A stretch of 64,000 nucleotides of DNA from Staphylococcus cornubiensis (GCF_900183575.1 NZ_FXUZ01000003.1:62001-126000); one strand, 5' to 3'. Counted from the stretch's first letter, positions 52,705-62,660 are shown. The notes: generated by a model from the letters alone, not told the origin. A program made the numbers and translations.

Positions 52705-53371
52705 GCGCAATATATCCCTTTCCAACTTTAGTTTCGATGACTGACGGCATGCCCATTGCCGCAAGTTTTTTACGCAAGCGATTCACATTGACCGTCAACG
52801 TATTATCACTGACAAACGCTTCGTCATCCCAGAGTGCTGTCATCAAATCTTCTCGCGCAACAATTTCATTTTTATGTTGGAGCAGCACTTCTAAAATCAA
52901 CATTTCTGTTTTGGATAAATACGTCACATCATCTTGCTTGGTTACTGTGCCTTTAGACCAATCGACGACCGCCTCTTGCCAAATCATCGTGCGGCGTTCT
53001 TGTTGATTGTATTGATACACACGTCGAAAAATGGCTTGAAGTTTCGCAATGAGTACGGGCATATGAAACGGCTTTTGCACATAATCATCAGCGCCAATTT
53101 CCATACTCATCACTTGATCCATCGGGCTATCACGAGACGAAATGAATATAATAGGCACACTGGAATGTTGACGAATCTGTCGCGTCCAATAAAAGCCATC
53201 AAATTTAGGCAATGTAATATCCATTAATATCATATGCGGTTGATGATCCAGATATGTTTGTAAGACCGCATCAAAATCGTGCACTTTAATCACATTGAAA
53301 TCCCAACTCGCTAATGCTTCGGTAATTTGTTGACATAAAGTTTGATCATCTTCTACAAGGAGTATATCCAT
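52691..53371 (-). CDS. graR: Response regulator GraR
   Basis: OmpR/PhoB-type regulator of 226 residues. The receiver domain contains VEDD at residues 7-10 and the phosphorylation site Asp51 in MILMDITLP. A winged-helix C-terminal half includes TVNVNRLRKKLAAMG. It controls dltABCD, mprF and vraFG in S. aureus, which adds positive charge to the envelope. Two ATG codons compete: 53377, overlapping the graX stop (TGATG), and 53371, better placed after AAAGGA; I use the latter because it gives the canonical Asp51 numbering. Confidence 0.92.
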   Translation of the reverse strand: MDILLVEDDQTLCQQITEALASWDFNVIKVHDFDAVLQTYLDHQPHMILMDITLPKFDGFYWTRQIRQHSSVPIIFISSRDSPMDQVMSMEIGADDYVQKPFHMPVLIAKLQAIFRRVYQYNQQERRTMIWQEAVVDWSKGTVTKQDDVTYLSKTEMLILEVLLQHKNEIVAREDLMTALWDDEAFVSDNTLTVNVNRLRKKLAAMGMPSVIETKVGKGYIAHDNV

Positions 53372-53376
53372 TTTCA

Positions 53377-54297
53377 TCAGTCCTTTGTGTAACGTAAGTC
53401 CTCTCCGTTTTGTTTACGATATTGAAAATGATGAATGCGACATTTCGTATCAAAACCACGCAACATCATTTGAATAAAGGGTACTTGAACAAAATATGCA
53501 ACTGGCCATAGCGCGCTCGGAATAAAATCAAAGACATGGGCAATCACAAAATCGCATTGACGAATGTATCGAAATTCAATTTGTGCACGCTTGCCTTGAT
53601 TTAATCGTGCCAAACGCCCTTGTGTCATTACGAGTCGATACAAATCATCATCTATTTTTTCCAACTCTAACTGCATTAACAACTGCGCACTATTTTTGCG
53701 ATACACTTTAAATTGCTGGCCATCTTGTTCAACAGTAACTCTCGTGCCTGGTGTGATTGACAACCAAATACGTAATTGTTGTATCCATTGCGCTAAATTC
53801 CAAGGTTGAGGTCTTGGGATATGATGTGCAATACGAATATCATTGTACTTTGACGTTTGAAATTCAACGGAAATATGAGGACGTTTAACCGCGTGTGCTG
53901 TTGTTCTAACTGGCACACCGTAAGCGCCAAGTTGTTTGACGGTCTCATCATCAAATTGGCTGCCGCTCACGTATATAATCTCTTTAACTTGTTGTTCAGC
54001 AGCAGCACGTCCAAAATTATCTGCTGCGATTAAATTTAAATCTTTCGCTAATGCGCGTGTCAATTTGGCGGAATGCTTTGTCGGATCCAAAAAGTAAATC
54101 GCGATATCCATGCCTTCCATTGCACGTAACACATCAGCATAATGATAAATATCACCTTTAATGACCGTGACGTCCGGATGAAACTGTTTTTTAGGATATT
54201 GTGACATCGTATGTAACGTCGTCGTATCGTGTAAATCTTTAATTAAACTTTGGCCGATATACCCTGTACCTCCAGCTAATAACACATGCGGTTTCAT
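53377..54297 (-). CDS. graX: GraX accessory protein, NmrA-like Rossmann fold
   Basis: A 306-residue soluble protein. GGTGYIGQSLI at residues 9-19 is the NAD(P)-binding glycine motif of the extended SDR/NmrA group. In S. aureus GraX is an adaptor in GraXRS-VraFG signalling; the enzymatic activity is not needed or not known. AAAGGAG lies before the ATG at 54297; the frame extends 16 codons upstream without a ribosome binding site. It heads the five-gene operon, and the divergent neighbour is an acetyltransferase gene 160 bases away. Confidence 0.9.
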   Translation of the reverse strand: MKPHVLLAGGTGYIGQSLIKDLHDTTTLHTMSQYPKKQFHPDVTVIKGDIYHYADVLRAMEGMDIAIYFLDPTKHSAKLTRALAKDLNLIAADNFGRAAAEQQVKEIIYVSGSQFDDETVKQLGAYGVPVRTTAHAVKRPHISVEFQTSKYNDIRIAHHIPRPQPWNLAQWIQQLRIWLSITPGTRVTVEQDGQQFKVYRKNSAQLLMQLELEKIDDDLYRLVMTQGRLARLNQGKRAQIEFRYIRQCDFVIAHVFDFIPSALWPVAYFVQVPFIQMMLRGFDTKCRIHHFQYRKQNGEDLRYTKD

Positions 54298-54457
54298 AAA
54301 AAACTCCTTTCTCAATTCATTATAAAAATATAATCCATTTTTCAAAACTCAATTAATCATGTTAGAAATTTCCTATATTTATTAAATTAGGCTACAATAA
54401 GCTTAAGGATTTTCCAACAATGTGTCCTTTCAATATGTACTGAATGGAGGTGTAGGC

Positions 54458-54985
54458 ATGACGATTACAATCAGAGAAGTCAGTATCAATGATGTGGAAG
54501 CATTGACTACACTGATGCAACAAGTTTTTGAAGAATCAGAATACATGCTTTATGAGCCAGGTGAATATATGCCTTCATTAGAAAACGCTATTTCGCGTAT
54601 TGAAGCTGTCATCACTTCGCCTCATCTCACAATCCTCGTCGCAGAAAATGAACATCAATTAGTCGGTTATTTGACGGTGACCACTCAAAAACTTCGTCGT
54701 ATTGAACACCAAGCAAAAATTTCCATGGCGGTGCTACGTCAATTCCAAGGCTTAGGTATTGGCTTTGATTTAATTCAACATTGCAAAAAATGGTGTCAAG
54801 AACGCGGGATCACTCGAATTGCGTTAACTGTTGTCACTGAAAATAAAACAGCTATTCATCTATATGAACGTGCCGGATTTAAAGTTGAAGGTGAAATGCG
54901 CCACACTTTAAAAATTCAAGGGCAATATTTTAACGAACTGATTATGGCTTATTTATTAAGTGAACCGACAGATGAATCACATTGA
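54458..54985 (+). CDS. GNAT family acetyltransferase
   Basis: A 175-residue single GNAT domain. The acetyl-CoA motif is seen as VLRQFQGLGIGFDLIQHCKKWCQ (about residues 97-119), and TENKTAIHLYERAGFKVEGE near residue 135 is typical of the YhhY/RimL-like group. Divergent from graX. AATGGAGGTG precedes the ATG at 54458; the frame opens 12 codons earlier without a ribosome binding site. Substrate unknown. A terminator lies about 160 bases downstream. Confidence 0.86.
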   Translation: MTITIREVSINDVEALTTLMQQVFEESEYMLYEPGEYMPSLENAISRIEAVITSPHLTILVAENEHQLVGYLTVTTQKLRRIEHQAKISMAVLRQFQGLGIGFDLIQHCKKWCQERGITRIALTVVTENKTAIHLYERAGFKVEGEMRHTLKIQGQYFNELIMAYLLSEPTDESH

Positions 54986-55143
54986 TACATTTAGTGTACC
55001 ATTTCCAATACAGAATCACTAAAATCATTTCTAATAAATTTTAAAGTATCTATAAACTTTTTTAATATCGACTGAAGAAATGGACAAGTATCAAAATTTT
55101 CGTCCTATATATGTTTCACTATTACAACTTACATTTATTATAG

Positions 55144-55189
55144 GAGAGGCTTGGAAAACTTAATTGTGGTCCAACCTCTTTATCTTTTT
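55144..55189 (+). terminator. Terminator, plus strand, downstream of the acetyltransferase gene
   Basis: AGAGGCTTGGA pairs with TCCAACCTCTT (one mismatch) around a 13-base loop and is followed by TATCTTTTT. Confidence 0.7.
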
Positions 55190-55203
55190 ACATATTTAAA
55201 TAG

Positions 55204-55246
55204 CAAAAGACTGATAAGACAGTCACAATGCCTCATCAGTCTTTCA
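55204..55246 (-). terminator. Terminator of the esterase gene
   Basis: On the minus strand AAAGACTGAT pairs with ATCAGTCTTT and is followed by TGCTATTT, ten bases after the stop codon. Confidence 0.78.
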
Positions 55247-55255
55247 TTAACTGCG

Positions 55256-56281
55256 CTACATATCATACGGATTTAAATTAATTTCTGTATGAATGTCATC
55301 TTTCACTTCTGTATTCACTTGTGTGTTAGACGTATTTCGACTTAAAAAGCCCAATACTTTTTGAATATTTTCTTTGGATTCTGGTTTCTGCAAATGAAAT
55401 TGATATTGATGTCTCAAATGATGTGAACCATCAAAGAAAAAGCGCTCTACTACAATGCCTTCTCGCTCTAACGCATCCGCAAAAGAAACGTTTTGGCTCA
55501 TAAACGGATCCGCATCGCCAACTGATAAATAGGTTGCTGGAAAATCAGGTGTAATTTGATTCTTCGTCGACATCTCAGCAATATTTTTAAAACGCGTCTC
55601 CCAATGTTTCACACCCGTGTAGCTTCTCATAAACAAATCAATTCTTGGAAATTCAGTCGCACGTACTGTTTTCATATCATAAAACCCACCAAAGAAAATA
55701 GCCGCTTTCAGTTGTTGTGGCGTAAATTGCTGCTCAAAACCCATTTCGTCACGTAATTGCGCATTGGTTTGAATTGCTGTAAACTGGCTATTAATTTGTG
55801 CACCAGCAGAGTCCCCACCGATAATCACTTCGTCTAAATTAATCGGTAAATTTTGCTCATGTTGCTTAATAAAACGAACTGCATGATCCATTTGAATTAA
55901 AGGCGTCGGATATTGATATTCCGGAGCCAATGCATAATTGACATTCACAACAACATAACCATGCTCTACAATATTCGCCAATAAAGGATTTTTATATTGC
56001 TTGTCCCCTGCAATAAATCCACCACCGTGCGCCCAAAAAATAACTGGGAGTTTTTCATCGGCATTGACGTGTTTCGGCATTAAAATATCCAATTGACTGT
56101 TTGGAAGTCCTTCCATATATGTAATATTTTCAAAAGCTGAAACATTTTTATTTTGAATCGAAACTTTATTCTCTGCTTCTTTTGACTCATGAGAACCAAA
56201 AAAATAGCCGGCTATAAGACCGGCTATAACAATAAGAATAATGACGGTAATCAAAATCCATCTTTTTCTACGATTTGTCAT
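55256..56281 (-). CDS. Membrane-anchored alpha/beta hydrolase (esterase/lipase)
   Basis: Hydrolase of 341 residues. A single N-terminal membrane helix (residues 8-28) anchors it, with the catalytic domain outside or as a secreted lipoprotein-like form. The oxyanion motif HGGGF is near residue 85, the nucleophile elbow GGDSAGA around residue 156, catalytic Asp in GDADPF, and His in GSHHLRHQ near residue 287. It belongs to the hormone-sensitive lipase/BD-FAE type of esterases. AAAGGAAAG precedes the ATG. The natural substrate is unknown. Confidence 0.86.
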   Translation of the reverse strand: MTNRRKRWILITVIILIVIAGLIAGYFFGSHESKEAENKVSIQNKNVSAFENITYMEGLPNSQLDILMPKHVNADEKLPVIFWAHGGGFIAGDKQYKNPLLANIVEHGYVVVNVNYALAPEYQYPTPLIQMDHAVRFIKQHEQNLPINLDEVIIGGDSAGAQINSQFTAIQTNAQLRDEMGFEQQFTPQQLKAAIFFGGFYDMKTVRATEFPRIDLFMRSYTGVKHWETRFKNIAEMSTKNQITPDFPATYLSVGDADPFMSQNVSFADALEREGIVVERFFFDGSHHLRHQYQFHLQKPESKENIQKVLGFLSRNTSNTQVNTEVKDDIHTEINLNPYDM

Positions 56282-56323
56282 TCCAATCTTTCCTTTCGGA
56301 AAAATTGTAACATATCCTATTAA

Positions 56324-57391
56324 TTAAGCAATGAATTTCTTATCTTGAGATTTTCTATAGAAGTATTTAACAACAACTGCAACAACGATAAATAGACCGA
56401 TAACCCCCATCATTGGGTAAACGACAGCGATTAAGCCTTCAAAGCCTACGAAGCTAAGTGCATATGCAAGTGGGACTAAAATAGAAATCATAATATAATA
56501 ACGTTTAGAATACGGTGATGTGAAACGCGCTGCAAATGAATAAGACAGGCCTAAAATCGTATTATACATTACTGCTAACATTACGATAGAAAGCACGAAT
56601 GTTAAAATAGGTGATATTTTTCCAGCTAAAACTAATGTAGGAATTGCTGCATCTTTAATCTCAGTATATTCAGAGTGAAGTGCAAAGTTGATTAAACCTA
56701 AAAGTACGAGATAAACAACGCCACCAATTAAGCCACCTAAACCTGAAACTAATCGTTTAGACGCATCGCCACCAATGGCTACAAGCGTACTAAAACCAAC
56801 TGCGAAAGCTAAACCACCATAGTTAAAACCATTCCAAATTGCGATACCTAAATTTGGTTTTTCCACTACACTATTGATTTTCGAAAATGGAATAGAACCT
56901 TGGAATAATGATGCTGCAGCAATCAGTACAACTAACACGATTAACACAGGTGTCACAATACCTAATGCACGCACAATTTTGTTGAAATCCATTAATAACG
57001 TAATATAAACGATAATACACATAATCAATGCGCCAAGCCATGTTGGCACGCCGAAACTTTCATAAAACGTTGAACCTGCACCTGCAATCATCGTAATCGT
57101 TACAGCATACAATGACAAAATTAAAACATAATCAATCACAAGTCCAAGTTTTTTACCAAATAGATATTCGAGTGTTGATTCATGGTTTTCTGCGTCAAAC
57201 GCTGTACCAATTTTAGCAACTTGACGTCCAATAAATGTCAAGATTAACCCTGAAATCACCACACCTATATAGGAATAAATACCGAACTGACTAAAAAATT
57301 GCAGTACTTCTTGACCTGTAGAGAAGCCGGCACCGACCACTACCCCTACATAGGCAAAAGCTATCTTTATAGCTTCACTATATTTTTTCAT
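56324..57391 (-). CDS. YkvI family membrane transporter-like protein
   Basis: Permease-like protein of 355 residues with about ten helices. YVGVVVGAGFSTGQEVLQFF at residues 14-33 and a following GRQVAKIG stretch are signatures of the YkvI family, which resembles the amino acid-polyamine transporters. The substrate is not known. GAGGAGG is nine bases before the ATG. It starts about 480 bases from the next gene on its right, and the esterase gene lies 42 bases beyond its stop, so the two may share a transcript. Confidence 0.85.
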   Translation of the reverse strand: MKKYSEAIKIAFAYVGVVVGAGFSTGQEVLQFFSQFGIYSYIGVVISGLILTFIGRQVAKIGTAFDAENHESTLEYLFGKKLGLVIDYVLILSLYAVTITMIAGAGSTFYESFGVPTWLGALIMCIIVYITLLMDFNKIVRALGIVTPVLIVLVVLIAAASLFQGSIPFSKINSVVEKPNLGIAIWNGFNYGGLAFAVGFSTLVAIGGDASKRLVSGLGGLIGGVVYLVLLGLINFALHSEYTEIKDAAIPTLVLAGKISPILTFVLSIVMLAVMYNTILGLSYSFAARFTSPYSKRYYIMISILVPLAYALSFVGFEGLIAVVYPMMGVIGLFIVVAVVVKYFYRKSQDKKFIA

Positions 57392-57883
57392 ACTGTTTTG
57401 ACCTCCTCGTTAGCAAAACACGTTAAACATTAAAACATATTCATCCATTAATTTCAAATTTCACCGAGATTAAAAAACGCGTGTAAGCCTTGATACAACA
57501 GTGTTTATGACGTTATCAAATCCATTTTTGATATGTTTTTTATACTCTTTACCGAATAAACACACGCTATAAACTGTTATTTTTGTATTTTTATTCATAA
57601 TTAAAGAAAAATCAAGGACTATTTCTTATAAGAATGCAAAAAAACATGAAAAAATTGCATTATTTTTCATCATAGTACTTAATGCGATGATATTTTTAAC
57701 GTCCATTTTATCGGAAATTCAATTTAATTGTAACATTATACATAACTAAACAAAAATATTAATTTTTCAAACTGTAGAAAAATCTATTTCAAAACAGAAT
57801 TTTCCTACCGTTTTTTTTAGTGTAAAAATCATGAGAAAAGGAGCTAAGAGAAACGAATCCCCTAGCCCCTAAAAATTAAATGA
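57392..57883. other. Gap between YkvI and MFS genes
   Basis: About 490 AT-rich bases. The left part must hold the YkvI promoter. On the right, 57834-57874 forms a minus-strand terminator: AGGGGCTA pairs with TTAGCTCCT and TTTTCTC follows, ending the MFS transcript. No supported open frame was seen. Confidence 0.5.
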
Positions 57884-59326
57884 TTATTCATGTTGTGATG
57901 CTGCCTCTTGTAATTTCTTTTCTTTAGAAGCATTCGTAAGTCTAAATGCAAAGAAGATACCTATCACGATCAACACAATTGCGAAAATATAAGCACTGTG
58001 CATCCCCATAGTCATTGCTTTGTCAAGAATTGCTTGTGTCACATGTTCGTGCTTAGAAATTTCGTTGTTTTGTACACCTGAAACAATCCCTACAAACACT
58101 GCAATACCCGTCGCCCCAGCAATCGGTTGTAGGACGTTAAAAATCGCTGTACCGTGAGGATATTTATCTTGTGGCAATGCATTTAAACCATTTGTACTTG
58201 CTGGCATCATAATTGAAGCAATGCCGACCATAAGTACCATATAAGCAATGACAAATACATAAACCGGAATACCTGGATGAATTGTCGTGTAGAATATCGC
58301 TACAGCTAGTAGTAAAAATAAGCCCGGAATGACCATTTTACGTGGTCCAAATTTGTCGAACAGACCACCCATAAATGGTGAAAGGAAGCCGTTTAACAGT
58401 GCACCTGGCAATAAAATAAGCCCTGCAACTTTAGCCGAGAATCCCATAGGTCCTTGTAAATACATTGGCATAACAATTTCAGACGCAAACATACTCATCA
58501 TCACTATGACAAAAATAATCATCCCTTTACGGAAATTGTGATAATGTAATACGCGAAAATCTAAAATCGGTTCCTCTAAAATGAATTGTCGACGTATAAA
58601 AGCCACTGTACTGATGAGCCCAATAATCAGTGGCACAGCAATTTCCCAATTCAATACGCCTCCATCAACAGAACTTACTTTAGAAACACTGAAAACGATC
58701 CCCGTAATCCCAACTGTTGATAAAATGATTGATAACACATCGATTTTGGGACGTGTCACTTCTCCTACATTTTTTAAGAAAATAAATCCGAACACAAATG
58801 TGAATAACATAAATGGAATAACGATAAAAAATAACCAGCGCCATCCTAAATAATCCACAATAACACCTGATAAAGTTGGTCCTATTGCTGGTGCAAACAT
58901 AATGATCAGACCAAACGTCCCCATGACGCGCCCTCTCACTGACTCATCAAATAACAGCAACATTGCATTCATAATGAGCGGAATCATCAATCCAGTGCCC
59001 ACTGCTTGAATCATTCGCCCAGTCAATAACATCGGAAAGTTCACTGCAAAGCCTGCAACAAATGAACCTACCATAAAAATCACGAGTAGCCCTAAAAATA
59101 ATCGTCTTGTCGTAAACCATTGAATAATCAATGCTGACAGTGGTGAAACGATGCCCATGACCATCATAAAACCACTCGCCATCCATTGCACGGTCGTTCT
59201 CGAAATATCAAAATAATGCATCAGCTCTTGCAGTGCAATATTCAATAATGTTTCATTTAAAATCATGAAAAATGCCCCGATGAGAAATACCGTCATAATG
59301 ATTTTTGAATAACTTTTGTTCTCCAT
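57884..59326 (-). CDS. Drug:proton antiporter, DHA2 (14-helix) MFS family
   Basis: A 480-residue pump of the EmrB/QacA/LmrB type with 14 membrane helices. Motif C is visible in APAIGPTLSGVIVDYLGWRW (helix 5, around residue 137-157), and MIQAVGTGLMIPLIM before it is the usual helix 4. Substrates cannot be deduced; related staphylococcal pumps export lipophilic cations, dyes or fatty acids. GAGGGAG is upstream of the ATG. It is monocistronic, ended by a terminator at about 57834. No regulator is adjacent, except across a repeat-bearing gap. Confidence 0.86.
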   Translation of the reverse strand: MENKSYSKIIMTVFLIGAFFMILNETLLNIALQELMHYFDISRTTVQWMASGFMMVMGIVSPLSALIIQWFTTRRLFLGLLVIFMVGSFVAGFAVNFPMLLTGRMIQAVGTGLMIPLIMNAMLLLFDESVRGRVMGTFGLIIMFAPAIGPTLSGVIVDYLGWRWLFFIVIPFMLFTFVFGFIFLKNVGEVTRPKIDVLSIILSTVGITGIVFSVSKVSSVDGGVLNWEIAVPLIIGLISTVAFIRRQFILEEPILDFRVLHYHNFRKGMIIFVIVMMSMFASEIVMPMYLQGPMGFSAKVAGLILLPGALLNGFLSPFMGGLFDKFGPRKMVIPGLFLLLAVAIFYTTIHPGIPVYVFVIAYMVLMVGIASIMMPASTNGLNALPQDKYPHGTAIFNVLQPIAGATGIAVFVGIVSGVQNNEISKHEHVTQAILDKAMTMGMHSAYIFAIVLIVIGIFFAFRLTNASKEKKLQEAASQHE

Positions 59327-59954
59327 AATTCAACTCCCTCTTTTTTTCGAACTTGTTTATTATACACAAATTGACATTAAATAGATACTTATACAATTTT
59401 CTTTCAAATCACTCACTTCAACTTAATTAAAAATTTCGCATCCTATTTCAAATTACACCTTTCACTTTCCCGACTTTACCCTTTCTCAAAACCATTCAAC
59501 CCAGGTACTCATCATTTGTGAGCCAAACCGTAGAAAGGGAGAAACAGTTCGCGCAATCAATCACTATCCATGTCATTCAAACAGTCTTACCAAAATAACC
59601 AGCCATTTTTCTTTCACTTTCGAAGTTAGGTATAAAAACGAATCATCGTGATGTTTCAAGTATCGATGTAATGATTGAAATATTTATGCTCGTTTTGAGC
59701 CCCTGGTCTAAGATTGCAAGAACCTTTCGACACTCCCGAGGGATAGAGCCGAAGCGAAAAATCCACCAACGCTTTCAACTCTGTATCACTTAATCCAAGC
59801 GTTGGTTAGTTGCAGCGAGGCCCTGGGAAGGGAGAAACGGGTTCGTGCAATCTATGAACAAACTTCTCACCCAAAACGCAAACATTAAAATGCTCCAACA
59901 ACGAAAAAAACCATTCAATGCTTGAATCACATCGAATGGTTCATATTCAAAAAC
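59327..59954. other. 628-base gap with repeat family 2
   Basis: This gap holds a full copy of family 2 (59711-59853) and a fragment of its 3' end (about 59532-59558, reading AGAAAGGGAGAAACAGTTCG). The part next to the MFS gene is AT-rich and likely includes its promoter. No supported open frame was seen. Confidence 0.55.
59711..59853. repeat. Intergenic repeat family 2, copy D (143 bp, foldable)
   Basis: Its centre, AAATCCACCAACGCT...AGCGTTGGTTAGTTG, is the same as in copy C (39957-40100). The outer arms read AGATTGCAAGAACC and GGTTCGTGCAATCT: these differ from copy C but still pair with one another. Both copies are followed by unrelated sequence. No transposase or open frame belongs to it. 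Confidence 0.72.
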
Positions 59955-60452
59955 TTATGCATCCTTATATTGACTTAACTGGTCAAAGTCAACAACGACT
60001 TGATCCATACGTTTCGCAGTGTCTTTCAACACATTACGCGCAACTTTATTACTTGGATCGAGTTTTAAAATTTGTTTCGAAACTTCAAAAGCTTTTTTAT
60101 CAGAAATCACAGGTTCCGGAAGTGCGTGTAACAATAACATTTGCAACAAGCTCTTCACCTCTTTACCCTCTGTCAAATCAATAGAAGATTCAGCGTGATA
60201 ATACGCAGCTTCGATTGCACCTGGCACGTCACTTAAAGGGTATACGAGTAATAGAAAAGCTAAGTCATGGATTTCAGATGTTTCCTCTTCCTTAATCATA
60301 TACAAAAGGCAAGTGTAATACATGACACTTTCTTCTTCATATGCACTTGAAATATAGGCTTCTTCAAATTCTAAAAAATCAGTGGCAGACATTAAATTTT
60401 TCACTGCATCAAATTCGCCGTTTAAGACATGTCTCTTTATTAAATCTTGCAT
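59955..60452 (-). CDS. Helical soluble protein of unknown function
   Basis: A 165-residue protein, all helical by pattern, with segments such as AFEVSKQILKLDPSNKVARN that resemble a TPR-like repeat near residue 125. I do not recognise the family. AGGAGGACG stands seven bases before the ATG at 60452; the frame extends eight codons upstream without support. No membrane helix or signal peptide. It follows the fhu operon's end by 160 bases but runs in the same direction, and could be a separate unit. Confidence 0.68.
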   Translation of the reverse strand: MQDLIKRHVLNGEFDAVKNLMSATDFLEFEEAYISSAYEEESVMYYTCLLYMIKEEETSEIHDLAFLLLVYPLSDVPGAIEAAYYHAESSIDLTEGKEVKSLLQMLLLHALPEPVISDKKAFEVSKQILKLDPSNKVARNVLKDTAKRMDQVVVDFDQLSQYKDA

Positions 60453-60618
60453 GGCTCGTCCTCCTGAATGTGCCATTGTCCAATCACTTTCATCTTAACA
60501 TACTTGCTAAAAGAATTCAGATTGGCGAATCACATTAAGTCCAATTTTATCAAATTTTTTAATACAATGAACATTTTAACATATTTTTTATAAATAAACT
60601 TCAATCTTGCGGCTGAAA

Positions 60619-61635
60619 TTATACAGAACGTGTTCGATACATTAAATATAAGAAATACGGTGCACCAATGACGGCTACGATTAACCCTGCAGGTACGCCA
60701 CTCGGTTGTAAGAGAATTTTACCAAGTGTATCTGAAACAACAAGTAATAATGCGCCTATAAAAATAGCTATCGGTAAGAAAAATTGATGTCTTGGACCGA
60801 CGATGGACTTCGCAATATGAGGGCCCATTAAACCGATGAACCCTATTGCACCAGCGACTGCAACTGCAACACTTGAAAGCGTTACGGCGACTAAAATCAA
60901 AATGAAGCGTTCTTTATTTAAACGAATACCCAATGCTTTAGAGACTGTATCGTTTGTATTTAAAATATTGAGTGTTTCAGCCTTAATGAATAACAATGGA
61001 ACTAAAACGATGAGCCACGGTAAAAAGGCAAATACAAACGGCCACGTATCTCCCCATATATTTCCTGCTAGCCACGTCGCAATAAATTCGGATTGTTCTT
61101 TATTGAAAGTAGACATAATCGTTAACGCTGCGCCAGATAACGCAGTCGCCATTCCGACACCTATCAATACCATACTGGCTGGTGAAAGGCCTTTGTCACC
61201 TTGGTAACTCAATATAAAGATGGCAAATGCTGTCCCTAATCCTCCTATCATGCTCACGATAGGTAAAACATAGATAAATTGATCGGCATGAATTTGACCA
61301 AGAGAAATGAATAAAGCAATCGCAAAACCGCTTCCCGCATTAATCCCTAATATTCCCGGTTCTGCGAGAGGGTTTTTAGTGACACTTTGTAATATCGCAC
61401 CGCTCATACTTAATGCAATACCTGCAAGTAACGTGATGACAACTCGCGGTAAACGAAAATCAATTAAGATGAGTTGATCTGCAGCATCGCCCTGTCCCAA
61501 GAAAGTTTGAATGATTTGGCTGAATGACATTGCGTATTCACCTGTCGTCAAATTCCATGCGATAGCAAGAATTAAAAGAATGACTGCAATGAGCAATGTA
61601 AATCGCTGCTTTCGTTTTAAACGAGGATGAATCAT
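60619..61635 (-). CDS. fhuG: Ferric hydroxamate transporter permease FhuG
   Basis: BtuC/FecCD-type permease of 338 residues with about nine to ten helices. It pairs with FhuB to form the channel for Fe(III)-hydroxamate siderophores. Seen: GDAADQLILIDFRLPRVVITLLAG near residue 50, the conserved QSVTKNPLAEPGILGINAGSG (about 85-105), and GFIGLMGPHIAKSIVG near residue 265. The ATG overlaps the fhuB stop by 4 bases (ATGA), with AAGGAGGG upstream. It is the last gene of fhuC-fhuB-fhuG. Confidence 0.93.
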   Translation of the reverse strand: MIHPRLKRKQRFTLLIAVILLILAIAWNLTTGEYAMSFSQIIQTFLGQGDAADQLILIDFRLPRVVITLLAGIALSMSGAILQSVTKNPLAEPGILGINAGSGFAIALFISLGQIHADQFIYVLPIVSMIGGLGTAFAIFILSYQGDKGLSPASMVLIGVGMATALSGAALTIMSTFNKEQSEFIATWLAGNIWGDTWPFVFAFLPWLIVLVPLLFIKAETLNILNTNDTVSKALGIRLNKERFILILVAVTLSSVAVAVAGAIGFIGLMGPHIAKSIVGPRHQFFLPIAIFIGALLLVVSDTLGKILLQPSGVPAGLIVAVIGAPYFLYLMYRTRSV

Positions 61636-62636
61636 AGTGTACGCCCTCCTTTACGAATCAAATAGAAAAAGTAAGGGACACCTATAAAGGAGATAATGGC
61701 ACTCATTGGCGCTTCACCTAATAGTCTGGCAACAAGGTCCGCTACTAACACAAGCGTGCCACCTATCACTGCGGTCATCGGAAGCACTTTGATGTAATCT
61801 GTACCAACCCAAAAACGTACAATATGTGGAACAATGAGGCCGACAAATGCAATCTGACCGACCATCGCAACAGAAACCCCTGCAAGTAACATCGATAAAA
61901 TCAACGCCATCGCACGAACCATTTTAATGTTTTGGCCTAAACCTACAGCGAGTGCATCACCCAAACTTAAAATCGTCAACTGGCGACTCATCAACATCAT
62001 TACGACTAATACGACGATAATGATGGGTACACTGATTTGAACTTGTTGCCAATTTGTACCTGAAACACCACCTGCGCTCCAAAAGTTGATTGACTGATTT
62101 AAATGAAACATTAACGCAACACCTTGGCTGAGTGCGGTTAACAATGCACTGACAGCAGCCCCAGCTAAAATCAGACGCATCGGATTAAAACCATCGCGTC
62201 TAGATGCACCTATCGTCATTACAATCGCACCACCTAACATCGCTCCTGCAAACCCAGCGAAAATATGCGCAATAAATGATGCCCCGGGAAATAGTGCAAA
62301 AGTGAGCGCTAAAGCAAAAGCAGCCCCAGCATTTAAACCAATAAGACTGGGGTCTGCAAGTCCATTTTTAGAAACACCTTGAATGACTGCACCGGCTGTG
62401 GCAAGGGCCATACCGACGAGCACAGCACCGATATTTCGAGGTATTCGAATTTCAGAAATCACATTATGCGCTTGTATTTTAGGGTCATATTGAAAAATCG
62501 CTTCAAAAATAGTGCCCAAATTGACATGCGCTTCACCTAATAAAGTCGCAACGATAAACACCACACATAATATGATGACAGCACTAATGAACTGTACCGA
62601 ATAATTCCATTTGATATTTCCTATTTTTTTCAACAT
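61632..62636 (-). CDS. fhuB: Ferric hydroxamate transporter permease FhuB
   Basis: BtuC/FecCD-type permease of 334 residues. Family stretches: ISEIRIPRNIGAVLVGMALATAGAV near residue 60-85, VSKNGLADPSLIGLNAGAA near residue 90, and QIAFVGLIVPHIVRFWVG near residue 260. It forms a heterodimer with FhuG and takes energy from FhuC in the membrane. GGAG precedes the ATG at 62636 by eight bases. It lies 24 bases after fhuC. The ferric-hydroxamate-binding lipoprotein (FhuD) is not in the window, as in S. aureus, where fhuD1/D2 are elsewhere. Confidence 0.93.
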   Translation of the reverse strand: MLKKIGNIKWNYSVQFISAVIILCVVFIVATLLGEAHVNLGTIFEAIFQYDPKIQAHNVISEIRIPRNIGAVLVGMALATAGAVIQGVSKNGLADPSLIGLNAGAAFALALTFALFPGASFIAHIFAGFAGAMLGGAIVMTIGASRRDGFNPMRLILAGAAVSALLTALSQGVALMFHLNQSINFWSAGGVSGTNWQQVQISVPIIIVVLVVMMLMSRQLTILSLGDALAVGLGQNIKMVRAMALILSMLLAGVSVAMVGQIAFVGLIVPHIVRFWVGTDYIKVLPMTAVIGGTLVLVADLVARLLGEAPMSAIISFIGVPYFFYLIRKGGRTL

Positions 62637-62660
62637 GTTCTATACTCCGCTATTCAACTT

